From: Macrostomum hystrix
Lineage: Eukaryota > Platyhelminthes > Macrostomidae
Length of the DNA stretch: 64,000 nucleotides
Reading direction: 5' to 3'
Assembly (NCBI GenBank): GCA_950097015.1
Contig: CATNEN010000005.1
Coordinates: 248,001-312,000, forward strand
Below, one piece after another: positions 55,140-64,000 of this stretch (position 1 is its first letter; each line of letters opens with the position of its first letter). A model generated the notes under the pieces. It ran no database searches, was not told where the DNA came from, and was given only the letters and a program-made list of their open reading frames with translations. Both the position numbers and the translations under genes were made by a program.

Positions 55140-56398
55140 GATATTGATGGTGGGAGATGGGTAGGTGTAGGGTGAGAGATGGGGTAGATGTAGGGTGAGA
55201 GATGGGGTAGATGTAGGGTGAGAGATGGGGTAGATGTAGGGTGAGAGATGGGGTAGGTGTAGGGTGAGAGATGGGGTAGGTGTAGGGTGAGATATGGGGT
55301 AGGTGTAGGGTGAGAGATGGGGTAGATGTAGGGTGAGAGATGGGGTAGGTGTAGGGTGAGAGATGGGTTAGGTGTAGGGTGAGAGATGGGGTAGGTGTAG
55401 GGTGAGATATGGGGTAGGTGTAGGGTGAGAGATGGGGTAGATGTAGGGTGAGAGATGGGGTAGGTGTAGGGTGAGAGATGGGGTAGGTGTAGGGTGAGAG
55501 ATGGGGTAGGTGTAGGGTGAGATATGGGGTAGGTGTAGGGTGAGAGATGGGGTAGGTGTAGGGTGAGAGATGGGGTAGATGTAGGGTGAGAGATGGGGTA
55601 GGTGTAGGGTGAGAGATGGGGTAGATGTAGGGTGAGAGATGGGGTAGATGTAGGGTGAGAGATGGGGTAGGTGTAGGGTGAGAGATGGGGTAGATGTCGG
55701 GTAAGAGATGGGGTAGATGTCGGGTAAGAGATGGGGTAGATGTAGGGAGAGAGATGGGGTAGATGTCGGGTGAGAGATGTGGTAGATGTAGGGAGAGATA
55801 TGGGGTAGATGTAGGGTGAGAGATGTGGTAGATGTAGGGAGAGATATGGGGTAGATGTAGGGTAAGAGATGGGGTAGATGTAGGGTGAGAGATGTGGTAG
55901 ATGTAGGGAGAGATATGGGGTAGATGTAGGGTAAGAGATGGGGTAGATGTCGGTTGAGAGATGGGGTAGATGTCGGTTGAGAGATGGGGTAGATGTAGGG
56001 TGAAAGATGGGGTAGATGTAGGGTGAGAGATGGGGTAGATGTAGGGTAAGAGATGGGGTAGATGTAGGGTGAAAGATGGGGTAGATGTAGGGTGAAAGAT
56101 GGGGTAGATGTAGGGTGAGAGATGGGGTAGATGTCGGGTGAGAGATGGGGTAGATGTCGGGTGAGAGATGGGGTAGATGTCGGTTGAGAGATGGGGTAGA
56201 TGTCGGTTGAGAGATGGGGTAGATGTAGGGTGAAAGATGGGGTAGATGTAGGGTGAGAGATGGGGTAGATGTCGGTTGAGAGATGGGGTAGATGTCGGTT
56301 GAGAGATGGGGTAGATGTAGGGTGAAAGATGGGGTAGATGTAGGGTGAGAGATGGGGTAGATGTAGGGTGAAAGATGGGGTAGATGTAGGGTGAGTGT
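55140..56398. repeat. 23-bp purine-rich minisatellite
   Basis: Unit GTAGGGTGAGAGATGGGGTA plus GAT, about 55 copies. Variants change systematically along it: GTAGGTGTAGG first, GATGTCGG in the middle, GTGAAAGATG last. The minus-strand 432-aa ORF (SPYIYPISHPTSTPSLTLHL) is the repeat. Confidence 0.96.
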
Positions 56399-57310
56399 TA
56401 TCTCTAGACCATGGCTATAATGGATAAACAGCATTTTAAGTCAAACAAATTGTAATTAATCGAGTCTGACTTTTTGTCTCGCTGTGAAAGTGTGATTTCC
56501 CAATAGAATAGGCACGCAATTAGTTATTCTAAATTAGTTATTCTTACGATTGATAACAAAAGCACACTGTTGTAATGTGCAGTGCTGAATATCAGAGCAT
56601 ATTATGAATTGGATTAGGTAAGTTATGAGGAGTTAGTATACGTACGTATTAACATGTAAATTGAAGTGGTTTTACTGAATTCGTTAATTGAGTAATTAGT
56701 TACTTATTCCAGGAATGGGGAGAAGTGATAAAGTAATGAGGGATTTTGATTAAAGTACGAGCGTAGATCTGCCACGAGAAGTTGATCTGTATATTTAATA
56801 GCCATGGATTATAAAGATACTAAATTTTTTTACGAAAAGATAAATAAGAAATCGCATCGAGTCAGTATAATATAAATGAAAATGGTGATTGCGAGATGCT
56901 ATAAATCCATCTTGACCTCATGCTGAACGCCAAGCTACAAAACGGAGGAGGGAAACGTACAGTTTTCGAGTCGTGCTCAAAACAAAATATGCTGCCATAG
57001 CTATAATGTGCAGCAATTATCTACAGCACAGTGAAGGCTCTGTGGACATCAACAGTGGATTCCCAAAACTGGGATCAGACCTGACTGCGAATGCGACAGT
57101 ATTTTTCCCCAATGCAGTCGTTATCCCATAAAAATTGCTGCTTTTGCGTTTTCGCCATTTCACAGTGGGAAAAACAAGTGGCTATGAGAAGCGGGTCCGA
57201 TAAGTGCTGCTTGTTTGATTTTTTCATGGCACGCATGAAATGGGAGTTTATCCCCATTCCCTCAACCAATCCAAATGGGAATGAGAGATTCCCCTAAAAA
57301 CTCGGACGCA
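56399..57310. other. upstream region of the metallothionein-like gene
   Basis: Unique-looking DNA. I found no exact metal-response element (TGCRCNC) by eye. The short ORFs on both strands at 57.07-57.30 kb are unsupported. Confidence 0.45.
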
Positions 57311-57320
57311 TATAAAAAGG
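57311..57320 (+). promoter_or_regulatory. TATA box of the metallothionein-like gene
   Basis: TATAAAAAGG lies 98 bp before the ATG at 57418, a normal distance for a TATA promoter with a short untranslated leader. Confidence 0.7.
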
Positions 57321-57417
57321 CTGATGCAGAGCGGAGTTGAAATGTAAATATCACTATAATTCCAGTGAACCAGTTTCAGATTCAACTTCTCCACGCTTCT
57401 TCTAAAAGCATCTGAAC

Positions 57418-58071
57418 ATGTGTAAGTAAACTTTTATTTCTTTATTTTCTTTTTTACACTCGCATATTTCAAAATGTTAAAGAGAAATGTACGATGAAAC
57501 TCAAAGAAAAAATGAGAGAAATCCTTCGTCTTATAAGACTCGACTTTGCGAAGATATCTTAGTCAGGTTAGCCAAAACACATCGAATGTACGCAGTCTAG
57601 CCGAGTGGAGAGAAATGAATGTACGCAGGCTAGCCGAGTGGAGAGAAATGAATGTACGCAGGCTAGCCGAGTGGAGAGAAATGAATGTACGCAGGCTAGC
57701 CGAGTGGATAGAAATGAATGTACGCAGGCTAGCCGCTCCCCGAGGAACAAGTAAACATTCCCTCCGCCTTATCTCACCCAACCACCCCATTTTAAGCCGG
57801 CCAAAAGTCATGCCAGCCGTGCGCCGACGATAAGCAGAAGCACTCCGAGGATCTGTGCGGCGAAAAGTGCGAATGTCCACCAGCTGACTGCAACGCTGGC
57901 GAATGCTGCGAGAAGAACGCCTGCTGCCAGTCAGACGCGGGCAAGCAGCATCATCATCATGAGCACGGAGATGCTGGACATCATCACAAGCATGAGGCCG
58001 GTCACGAAGGGCATCATCATCAGCACGATGCTGGGCATCAGGGACATCACCATCAGGATCACAAGCATTGA
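57418..58071 (+). CDS. metallothionein-like Cys-rich protein with His-rich tail (two exons)
   Basis: Predicted 92 aa. Exon 1 is only ATG plus T (57418-57421) before donor GTAAGT; exon 2 is 57797-58071 after acceptor CCCCATTTTAAG, giving MSGQKSCQPC as the start. Ten Cys in the first 45 residues (7, 10, 22, 26, 28, 33, 38, 39, 44, 45), with CxxC, CxC and two CC pairs and no aromatic residues, as in metallothioneins. Residues 53-92 hold 20 His in HHHH and HHH clusters with Gly, Asp and Gln. Such a tail is not usual in animal metallothioneins and suggests added Zn, Ni or Cu binding. A tiny first exon and a TATA promoter fit the gene class. No known family could be assigned, so metal storage or detoxification is inferred from composition. 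Confidence 0.82.
57590..57745. repeat. 33-bp minisatellite in the metallothionein-like intron
   Basis: Five units of GAATGTACGCAGGCTAGCCG then AGTGGAGAGAAAT within a 375-bp intron. The ORFs it yields (EWREMNVRRLA) overlap the intron and the wrong frame of exon 2. Confidence 0.92.
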
Positions 58072-58439
58072 AGTTCCGGAATAAGAGATGTGTAGAGCGT
58101 TGTAATCTTTTCGGCTCTGAATGAATTAAAAAATACTTTAACCTCAACAAAGTCGATATTCTGTACCGAAATTTTATGAAAAAAACTTTTTGACCAATCA
58201 TCTGCATGACCATCAAGATAATATATGTTGTAAAGTTATCTAACACGCATACTTCTAAAAGCAAAAGTACAGAAAACAAAAAATATGTGACACTCGATAT
58301 TCAGACAAAGTCGGCAATCATCTTATCTTAAAGTAAATGTTCTCAATTTATTGTAACTTTCGGCTGTTATTTTGAATAAATAAGGGATGGAAAAAACCGT
58401 AGAGTATGAGATATGGGGAGAAAGGGACCATGGGAGATT

Positions 58440-58712
58440 GTGGAGAGAATGGGAGATTGGGTAGAATGGGAGAATGGGAGAGTGGGATATTTGGTAGAGA
58501 ATGGGAGAGTGGGATATTTGGTAGAGAATGGCAGAGTGGGATATTTGGGAGAGAATGGGAGAGTGGGATATTTGGTAGAGAATGGGAGAGTGGGATATTT
58601 GGTAGAGAATGGGAGAGTGGGATATTTGGGAGAGAACGGGAGAGTGGGATATTTGGGAGAGAATGGGAGAGTGGGATATTTGGGAGAGAATGGGAGAGTG
58701 GGATATTTAAGG
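58440..58712. repeat. 27-bp purine-rich minisatellite downstream of the metallothionein-like gene
   Basis: Unit GGGAGAGTGGGATATTTGGT plus AGAGAAT (or GAGAGAAT), about nine copies. ORFs on both strands are by-products. Confidence 0.93.
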
Positions 58713-59028
58713 GAGTAGGAGATTAGGGAGAAGATGAGGGATGATGAGATTTCCCTCAGGGATAATGATAAGGGAAATGTTAAAAACATTTGACAGACAA
58801 CTAAGATAGTAATTGAATATATGTGACTTAAAAAATTGTTACATTTCAGATAAAACTGCTGTTTTCGATCACTTATAGATAAAACGATTGAAATATAGAA
58901 TATATTTATCTAATATTCAAATCTTCATTCTGTACATATATTCAACTTCAGCCTAATTATATTACCCCACCTCTAATAATCTACCTACTTCTCATAACCT
59001 AGACTCTACTTTCCACAACCAATTTCTC

Positions 59029-59335
59029 GTAACGCGGCAGTTAACGCGTTTGCCTCTGGCGCCAAGGTCCCTAAGCTCGATTCCGTGGCGAGGCCACATT
59101 TATTTGAGGCGCAGCCGCGGAGAAGGCTTTGGGGGCTTGTCGTGCAATTCACGCCCTTGAGGGCCAACCTCCAAGGCGCAGTGCAGTGAGAGTGTACACT
59201 GCCTGACGATGACAAAGTCAGGGCAGTTGTACACACCTGTGTTAGTGTGTGCTCAGTAGTCAGCGAAATGGGCAGAATTGCCTCCTCGCTGGCTGCAGGT
59301 CGAGTGTCACTAAATACCGCGCCATTGCCCGCCGC
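59029..59335 (+). repeat. SINE family B, most complete copy
   Basis: Head ACGCGTTTGCCTCTGGCGCC and box-B-like AAGCTCGATTCCGTGGCGAG, body GGCTTTGGGGGCTTGTCGTG, AGTGTACACTGCCTGACGAT and tail TGGCTGCAGGTCGAGTGTCA. Related pieces lie at 13.9, 16.0 and 46.3 kb. Confidence 0.82.
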
Positions 59336-59449
59336 AGCCCTCCTGCAACTTTTATTCTACTAACCATTTCTCGAAACCTAGTTCTCATTTATGTTATTTT
59401 TCCGGTACAATAAAAGGGTTTATCAATCTTATCAAACAGAAGAAATTCG

Positions 59450-59806
59450 TCATTTCGGTTTCTGTTGCTGCTGTTGCTGCTTCACAGCAGCAGACTTCTG
59501 CCTACCAGCTGAAGGAGCCCCGCTTTTTCGTCGAGCGCTTGCCATCAGGGCTGTCTTCGGCCGGTCGCCGGCGGCCCCAGCGCCGACGCCGTCTTCCCAG
59601 TCCAGCTCTTCGTCTTCGGCCAGAGAGACGCGGAGCAATTTTCTCTGACGCTTTAGAGAGGCCGGCTTCACTGACCAGGCCGCAGCTGCTGCCGCTGCTG
59701 CTGCTGTTTCCTCTTCATCCTTTTCACCATTCGAAGCCGGATCAGAAGCTGGCTTGTCAGCTTCTGTGGCTGTCAGCCGTTTTACTGATGCGATGCACTT
59801 TGTTGA
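59450..59806 (-). CDS. coiled-coil gene, last exon
   Basis: Acceptor TCCAATTAACAG, chosen because an in-frame TAA lies just upstream. STKCIASVKRLTATEADKPA, an Ala run, SLKRQRKLLRVSLAEDEELD and a poly-Gln end before TGA at 59450-59452. Confidence 0.75.
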   Translation of the reverse strand, partial: STKCIASVKRLTATEADKPASDPASNGEKDEEETAAAAAAAAAWSVKPASLKRQRKLLRVSLAEDEELDWEDGVGAGAAGDRPKTALMASARRKSGAPSAGRQKSAAVKQQQQQQKPK

Positions 59807-62800
59807 CTGTTAATTGGACATTGTGGGCGAGAGGTTCACTGAAGGATGAGTGGTAGATAAGGGTGAGAAGTGCTCGCATCGGCGAGACGCAATGCCTGTG
59901 AGGTATGAGTCAGTCCAGGCCCACGGGCTAAGGTCTGCGATGCCTCACACTTGCAGACGCTTTTTGAGCAGGCTTGGCAGGAAGGAGCCCTGTGCCTTCG
60001 GGTGCAGGAATCCCTCCACGCTGTCCCGTCAGCTGACCCATGGGTACACGTCCAGCGAGTGTTCAAGGCTGACCCTAGGGCAGCCGGACAGAATGGGCAA
60101 CAGTGCTGGATGACCCATCCATGGCCTCTGGCCAAACTGGGTACCTCTAGCCCTGGCTGGAGGGAAAGGTGTCACCCTATGACCTTAACAGGGTATGCGG
60201 CCAGTCCGCAGCGTTTGTGCACCTGTGCGTGATCAGGTACCTCTGATCACAGGATGATGCCAGGAGAGAATGTATACATATGCTAGCCAGGAGAGAATGT
60301 ACATATGCTAGCCAGGAGAGAATGTACATATGCTAGCCAGGAGAGAATGTACATATGCTAGCCAGGAGAGAATGTACATATGCTAGCCAGGAGAGAATGT
60401 ACATATGCTAGCCAGGAGAGAATGTACATATGCTAGCCAGGAGAGAATGTACATATACCAGCCGGGAGAGAGAATCGCGGCCGTAAAGATAGCTGTACGA
60501 GGCTCACCCAGTCATAGAAGGCCCAAGCGGCGGCGCTCCGAAGCCGAAGCTCTCTTGGATCGATGCCAGCTAGCAGCAGCTCCGCCCGTGCCGCAATCTC
60601 CGGATGAATATCGTTAACATCCATCTGGCTCAGAGTTTTGATGTCTTTTAGTAGGGGCTGACAACGCTTCCACTTCTGTAAAATGATGTAACTTTTAATT
60701 ATAAAAAACACACTACTGCTAACCAAATAAAAAGCGTAGTTTCTTAAAAAAATTAACAAAACAAAAAAAATCCTACCCGGACTCGCTTCTCATAGTTGCC
60801 TAGCAGCAGGAGCATAGCCATAACTGACTGATGAACTAGCTGGTCGGGGTCAGCGTAGCCTCTTAATTCCAGCAGGCTTTTGCTGTCCACATCCAATTGA
60901 TGAATTAGGCGCTTTTTGAGACGCCTTTCTCGTTTGACCAGCTCCCGACAGCGTTCAATCTCTTTTAGTAGTTCAGGAGGGAGAAGACGACCGCCGCTGT
61001 TAGCCAGATAAGAATCTGCTTCGACTAGCAGGGACTCCAGCCGGGTGACGTCTCGACTGCCTTCAGCCAGTTTGCGCTCGGCAGACAGTGCTGAATGTGG
61101 GGAATTATTTTAACAGGTGATTATCTGTGTTTTAACACGTGATTGTCAGTGTTTTAACAGGTGATTGTCTGTGTTTTAACAGGTGATTGTCAGTGTTTTA
61201 ACAGGTGATTGTCTGTGTTTTAACAGGTGATTTTTAGTGTTTTAACAGGTGATTTTCAGTGTTTTAACACGTGATTGTCTGTGTTTTAACAGGTGATTGT
61301 CTGTGTTTTAACAGGTGATTGTCTGTGTTTTAACAGGTGATTTTTAGTGTTTTAACAGGTGATTGTCAGTGTTTTAACAGGTGATTGTCAGTGCTTTAAC
61401 AGGTGATTGTCTGTGTTTTAACAGGTGATTTTTAGTGTTTTAACAGGTGATTGTCAGTGTTTTAACAGGTGATTGTCAGTGTTTTAACAGGTGATTGTCA
61501 GTGTTTTAACAGGTGATTGTCAGTGTTTTAACAGGTGATTGTCAGTGTTTTAACAGGTGATTGTCAGTGTTTTAACAGGTGATTGTCAGTGTTTTAACAG
61601 GTGATTGTCAGTGTTTTAACAGGTGATTGTCAGTGTTTTAACAGGTGATTGTCTGTGTTTTAACAGGTGATTTTTAGTGTTTTAACAGGTGATTGTCAAT
61701 GTTTTAACAGGTGATTGTCAGTGTTTTAACAGGTGATTGTCTGTGTTTTAACAGGTGATTTTTAGTGTTTTAACAGGTGATTGTCAGTGTTTTAACAGGT
61801 GATTGTCAGTGTTTTAACAGGTGATTGTCGGTGTTTTAACAGGTGATTGTCAGTGTTTTAACAGGTGATTGTCAGTGTTTTAACAAGTGATTTTTAGTGT
61901 TTTAACAGGTGATTGTCAGTGTTTTAACAGGTGATTGTCAGTGTTTTAACAGGTGATTGTCTGTGCTTTAACAGATGATTTTCGTTGTTTCGACACTTTG
62001 ATGTCAGGTTGAAAGTATGAGTAAAGAATCAAAAGTGATTAAACTGTTCTCACAATCTTTAAGCCGCAGACCAATGATGAGTTCGTCCGCTTGTCGCAGC
62101 AGGCCGGCTGCTGAATTGGCTCCTCCGTCCTCGGCTGCGTCTCCTTTGCTTCTAACAGCCTCAGCCGCTGCCTCCAATGCGTCTAGTCGACCCCTCTGCA
62201 GGCACTCCTTCAGCGTGGCCAGCCTCGTCTTGCGCTCTTTGCTAGCTGCCTCCGCTTCTTCGCGCAATTGCCTGCGCTTCTCCTCCGCCTCCGCTTCCGC
62301 TTGCTTCCGTTTCTCTTCTTCGTGCTTCCGATTCTCTTCTTCTTGCTTCCGATTCTCTTCTTCTTGCTTCCGATTCTCTTCTTCTTGCTTCCGATTCTCT
62401 TCTTCTTGCTTCCGTTTCTCTTCTTCTTGCTTCCGTTTCTCTTCTTCGTGCTTCCGATTCTCTTCTTCTTGCTTCCGTTTCTCTTCTTCTTGCTTCCGAT
62501 TCTCTTCTTCTTGCTTCCGTTTCTCTTCTTCTTGCTTCCGATTCTCTTCTTCTTGCTTCCGATTCTCTTCTTCTTGCTTCCGTTTCTCTTCCGCTTCGGC
62601 TTCCTCCTGCTTCCGTTTCTCTTCTTCTTGCTTCCGATTCTCTTCTTCTTGCTTCCGATTCTCTTCTTCTTGCTTCCGATTCTCTTCTTCTTGCTTCCGA
62701 TTCTCTTCTTCTTGCTTCCGATTCTCTTCTTCTTGCTTCCGTTTTTCTTCCACTTCGGCTTCCTCCTGCTTCCGTTTCTCTTCCTCCTGCTTCCGTGTCT

Positions 62801-64000
62801 CTTCCTCCTGCTTCCGTTTCTCTTCTTCATGCTTCCGTGTCTCTTCCGCCTCCGCTTCCGCCCGTTTCCGCTCCTCAGCTTCCGCTTGCTCCCGCTGCCG
62901 CTTCTCCTCCGCCTGAACGGCCTCCTCCTCAGTCAGTGGTGGCAGCCCCGAGCGCTGCCTGGCATAGTCGGCCTGTCGTCGTCGACGGCGAACAGCTTCG
63001 GCTAGTCGGCGAGAGCGTGATGTCTCGGCTTCCTGACGAGTGGCTTCGCGATTGGCCAAATCTGCCGGAGTCTCGTAGCGGAATGTGAGCAGGGTCGCTG
63101 GTGGCTTGGAGGCGGAGGCTTCAACGGATTCCAGCGTGACCGGCGACCCAGCTTCCTTTGCGTGCTGCGTGGGACGGGATGATCGGGGTTTGAATCTGAT
63201 GAGTCACGTGAGTCACGTGATGCTTTTAGAAAGTCGCGTGATGCTTTTAGAAAGTCACGTGATGCTTTTAGAAAGTCACGTGATGCTTTTAGAAAGTCAC
63301 GTGATGCTTTTATAAAGTCACGTGATGCTTTTATAAAGTCACGTGATGATTTTTTCAAAATCACGTAATTATTTTTTAAGTAACGTTTTGTTTTTTTGAA
63401 GTTTCTTGTTGCTTTTATAAGCAACTTGAGGCATTCTAATTATTCAGCCTTAAAAAAGTCACGTGATGCTTCTAAAGCCCACGCGATAATTTTAAAAGTC
63501 ATGTTCGTCCATGCCGTTCCATGATCACCTGATACCTAAATCACGTGATGCTTTGCTGGAGTCTAAGTTTACATTTCGCAGAAAAAAGCTTTAAGAGTCT
63601 TTCGTAGTCAAAAATTTAATAATTGAGCACATAAAGTTCGTAGAAACTTTCTGATTCCAGCATACCTTAGCAGCCGGCACAGTAGCCTCCAAAACGCCTT
63701 TACTATCTGTGCCCTTGAAAGCGATCAGTTCACCGTTTGGCAGCCGGAGTTTGAGTCGTTCCGTTGCCATAGCAACAGCCGACTCGGCAACGGCCAGCTG
63801 CACCACGGTGGGCGCATCAGCTCGCAACAGAAGCTGCTGGGGAGTCAAGAGCCTGCAGGAATCCGTCAGCCACCAACTCGGTCCGACAAAGGGAAACTGT
63901 TCCGCAGCGACAGTTCGTGACACCCCGACAGCTCTGACCAAATAGTTGAAGAAGCACTTCTCTTCTGCCTTGCCATTGTCTGTCTCGTCGTCTAGCGATG
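59450..64000 (-). CDS. large coiled-coil protein with KRKQEEE repeats (3' part, five exons)
   Basis: Not recognised by name. Exons from 5' to 3': 63666-64000 (open at the window edge), 62054-63164, 60777-61090, 60508-60675, 59450-59806, all joined in phase to 761 codons including TGA. The N-terminal visible part has FPFVGPSWWLTDSCRLL and TERLKLRLPNGELIAFKGTD, perhaps a beta domain. Next comes TLLTFRYETPADLANREATR, then about 200 residues of charged repeats KRKQEEE/NRKQEEE forming a long helix. Then helices ALEAAAEAVRSKG and RLESLLVEADSYLANSG. The part LVKRERRLKKRLIHQLDVDS, LELRGYADPDQLVHQSVMAM to ELRLRSAAAWAFYDW loosely resembles dynein heavy-chain stalk-base helices. The tail is poly-Ala, basic, ending QQQQQQKPK. 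A ciliary or cytoskeletal role is a guess. Confidence 0.75.
59835..60265. other. GC-rich intronic block of unknown origin
   Basis: GC-rich and CpG-bearing, unlike the other introns, with open frames on both strands (up to 99 aa) but no splice support or known domain. It may be a fragment of a mobile element. Confidence 0.4.
60270..60462. repeat. 25-bp minisatellite in the coiled-coil gene intron
   Basis: Unit GTACATATGCTAGCCAGGAG plus AGAAT, seven to eight copies, ending about 45 bp from the donor. Confidence 0.93.
60508..60675 (-). CDS. coiled-coil gene, short helix exon
   Basis: 56 codons from TTTTACAG to TGG|GTGAGC: KWKRCQPLLKDIKTLSQMDV and RSAAAWAFYDW. Phase 0 on both sides. Confidence 0.8.
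60777..61090 (-). CDS. coiled-coil gene, stalk-like helix exon
   Basis: Acceptor CCACATTCAG; completes a Ser codon, then LSAERKLAEGSRDVTRLESL, PPELLKEIERCRELVKRERR and SLLELRGYADPDQLVHQSVM. Donor CGG|GTAGGA. Confidence 0.8.
61105..61990. repeat. 22-bp minisatellite filling the coiled-coil gene intron
   Basis: Unit GTGATTGTCAGTGTTTTAAC plus AG, about 40 copies with GTCTGT and TTTTAGT variants. It covers nearly all of the 963-bp intron. Confidence 0.95.
62054..63164 (-). CDS. coiled-coil gene, repeat exon
   Basis: Acceptor CGTCCCACGCAG; 370 codons plus one base. It starts HAKEAGSPVTLESVEASASK and extends through the long charged repeat region to GLRLKD. The apparent ATG-style start at 63059 is TTG; the exon is longer upstream. 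Donor GATT|GTGAGA. Confidence 0.82.
62300..62850 (-). repeat. coding 21-bp minisatellite (KRKQEEE / NRKQEEE)
   Basis: Heptad-long units, on + CGATTCTCTTCTTCTTGCTT plus C, with CGTTTCT variants and three breaks by AEAEE-type spacers. The seven-residue period equals a coiled-coil heptad. The antisense ORF of 299 aa (SSSCFRF) is a shadow. Confidence 0.92.
63200..63360. repeat. 21-bp CACGTG-bearing minisatellite in the coiled-coil gene intron
   Basis: Unit AAAGTCACGTGATGCTTTTA plus G, about seven copies, decaying toward 63560 where CACGTGATGCTTT still recurs. The exon acceptor is about 40 bp away. Confidence 0.92.
63666..64000 (-). CDS. coiled-coil gene, first visible exon
   Basis: Open to the window edge, ending VPAAK with donor AAG|GTATGC. 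SLDDETDNGKAEEKCFFNYL then FPFVGPSWWLTDSCRLL and LKLRLPNGELIAFKGT. No ATG in frame near 63941 (it is TTG), so this is an internal exon. Confidence 0.75.

Noticed and set aside
53757-56434. ORFs of 285-432 aa on both strands
   Set aside because: They are read-outs of the 33-bp and 23-bp arrays. A period divisible by three, or units lacking stops in all frames, keeps them open.
59836-60135. 99-aa Cys-rich minus-strand ORF as an exon of the coiled-coil gene
   Set aside because: The flanking exons join in phase without it, and no matching splice sites are seen.

Overview
The window is animal nuclear DNA. It holds split genes with GT-AG introns for metazoan proteins (eIF4G, CDK11/PITSLRE, a BTB-BACK-PHR protein, C3G/RapGEF1), tRNA-derived SINEs, TA-flanked MITEs and a Merlin transposase remnant. 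No bacterial gene organisation is visible. The species cannot be fixed from sequence alone. A compact-exon, repeat-rich invertebrate such as a spiralian or flatworm is my guess.

Layout: 1-11.4 kb, 3' part of an eIF4G gene on + (five exons; MIF4G, MA3 and W2 regions), with a 171-bp satellite, MITEs and minisatellites in its introns. 11.4-14.5 kb, intergenic with a MITE and a SINE head. 14.5-18.2 kb, two tandem intronless POT/SLC15-like transporters on +. 18.4-19.0 kb, probably nested MITEs. 19.3-22.7 kb (5' end not found), CDK11 on -. 25.5-28.3 kb, BTB-BACK-PHR gene on -. 28.4-34.9 kb, AT-rich DNA with a dead Merlin transposon that carries a nested MITE. 34.9-53.4 kb, a ten-exon C3G-like Rap GEF on +, predicted at 947 aa. 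53.8-56.4 kb, two large intergenic minisatellites. 57.3-58.1 kb, a small two-exon metallothionein-like gene with a His-rich tail, behind a TATA box. 59.4-64 kb, the 3' part of a large coiled-coil gene on -.

Gene models were built by joining exons at visible splice sites and checking codon phase. Every internal junction reported for eIF4G (4), CDK11 (1), BTB (2), C3G (9), the metallothionein-like gene (1) and the coiled-coil gene (4) keeps the reading frame. Several exons are too short to show as long ORFs.

The most unusual property is that most introns are filled by their own minisatellite. I count about 28 arrays with units of 16 to 47 bp, plus one of 171 bp. By adding approximate lengths they make up about 30% of the window. 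Some arrays share units between different genes or introns, some look seeded from splice-site sequence, one sits inside a transposon copy whose sister lacks it, and one is coding (Lys/Gln/Glu repeats). The arrays create many long ORFs that are not genes.

The genes form no evident pathway. eIF4G and CDK11 are housekeeping gene-expression factors, C3G is a small-GTPase activator, and the others are a transporter pair, a probable ubiquitin-ligase adaptor, a metal-binding protein and a possible cytoskeletal or ciliary protein.
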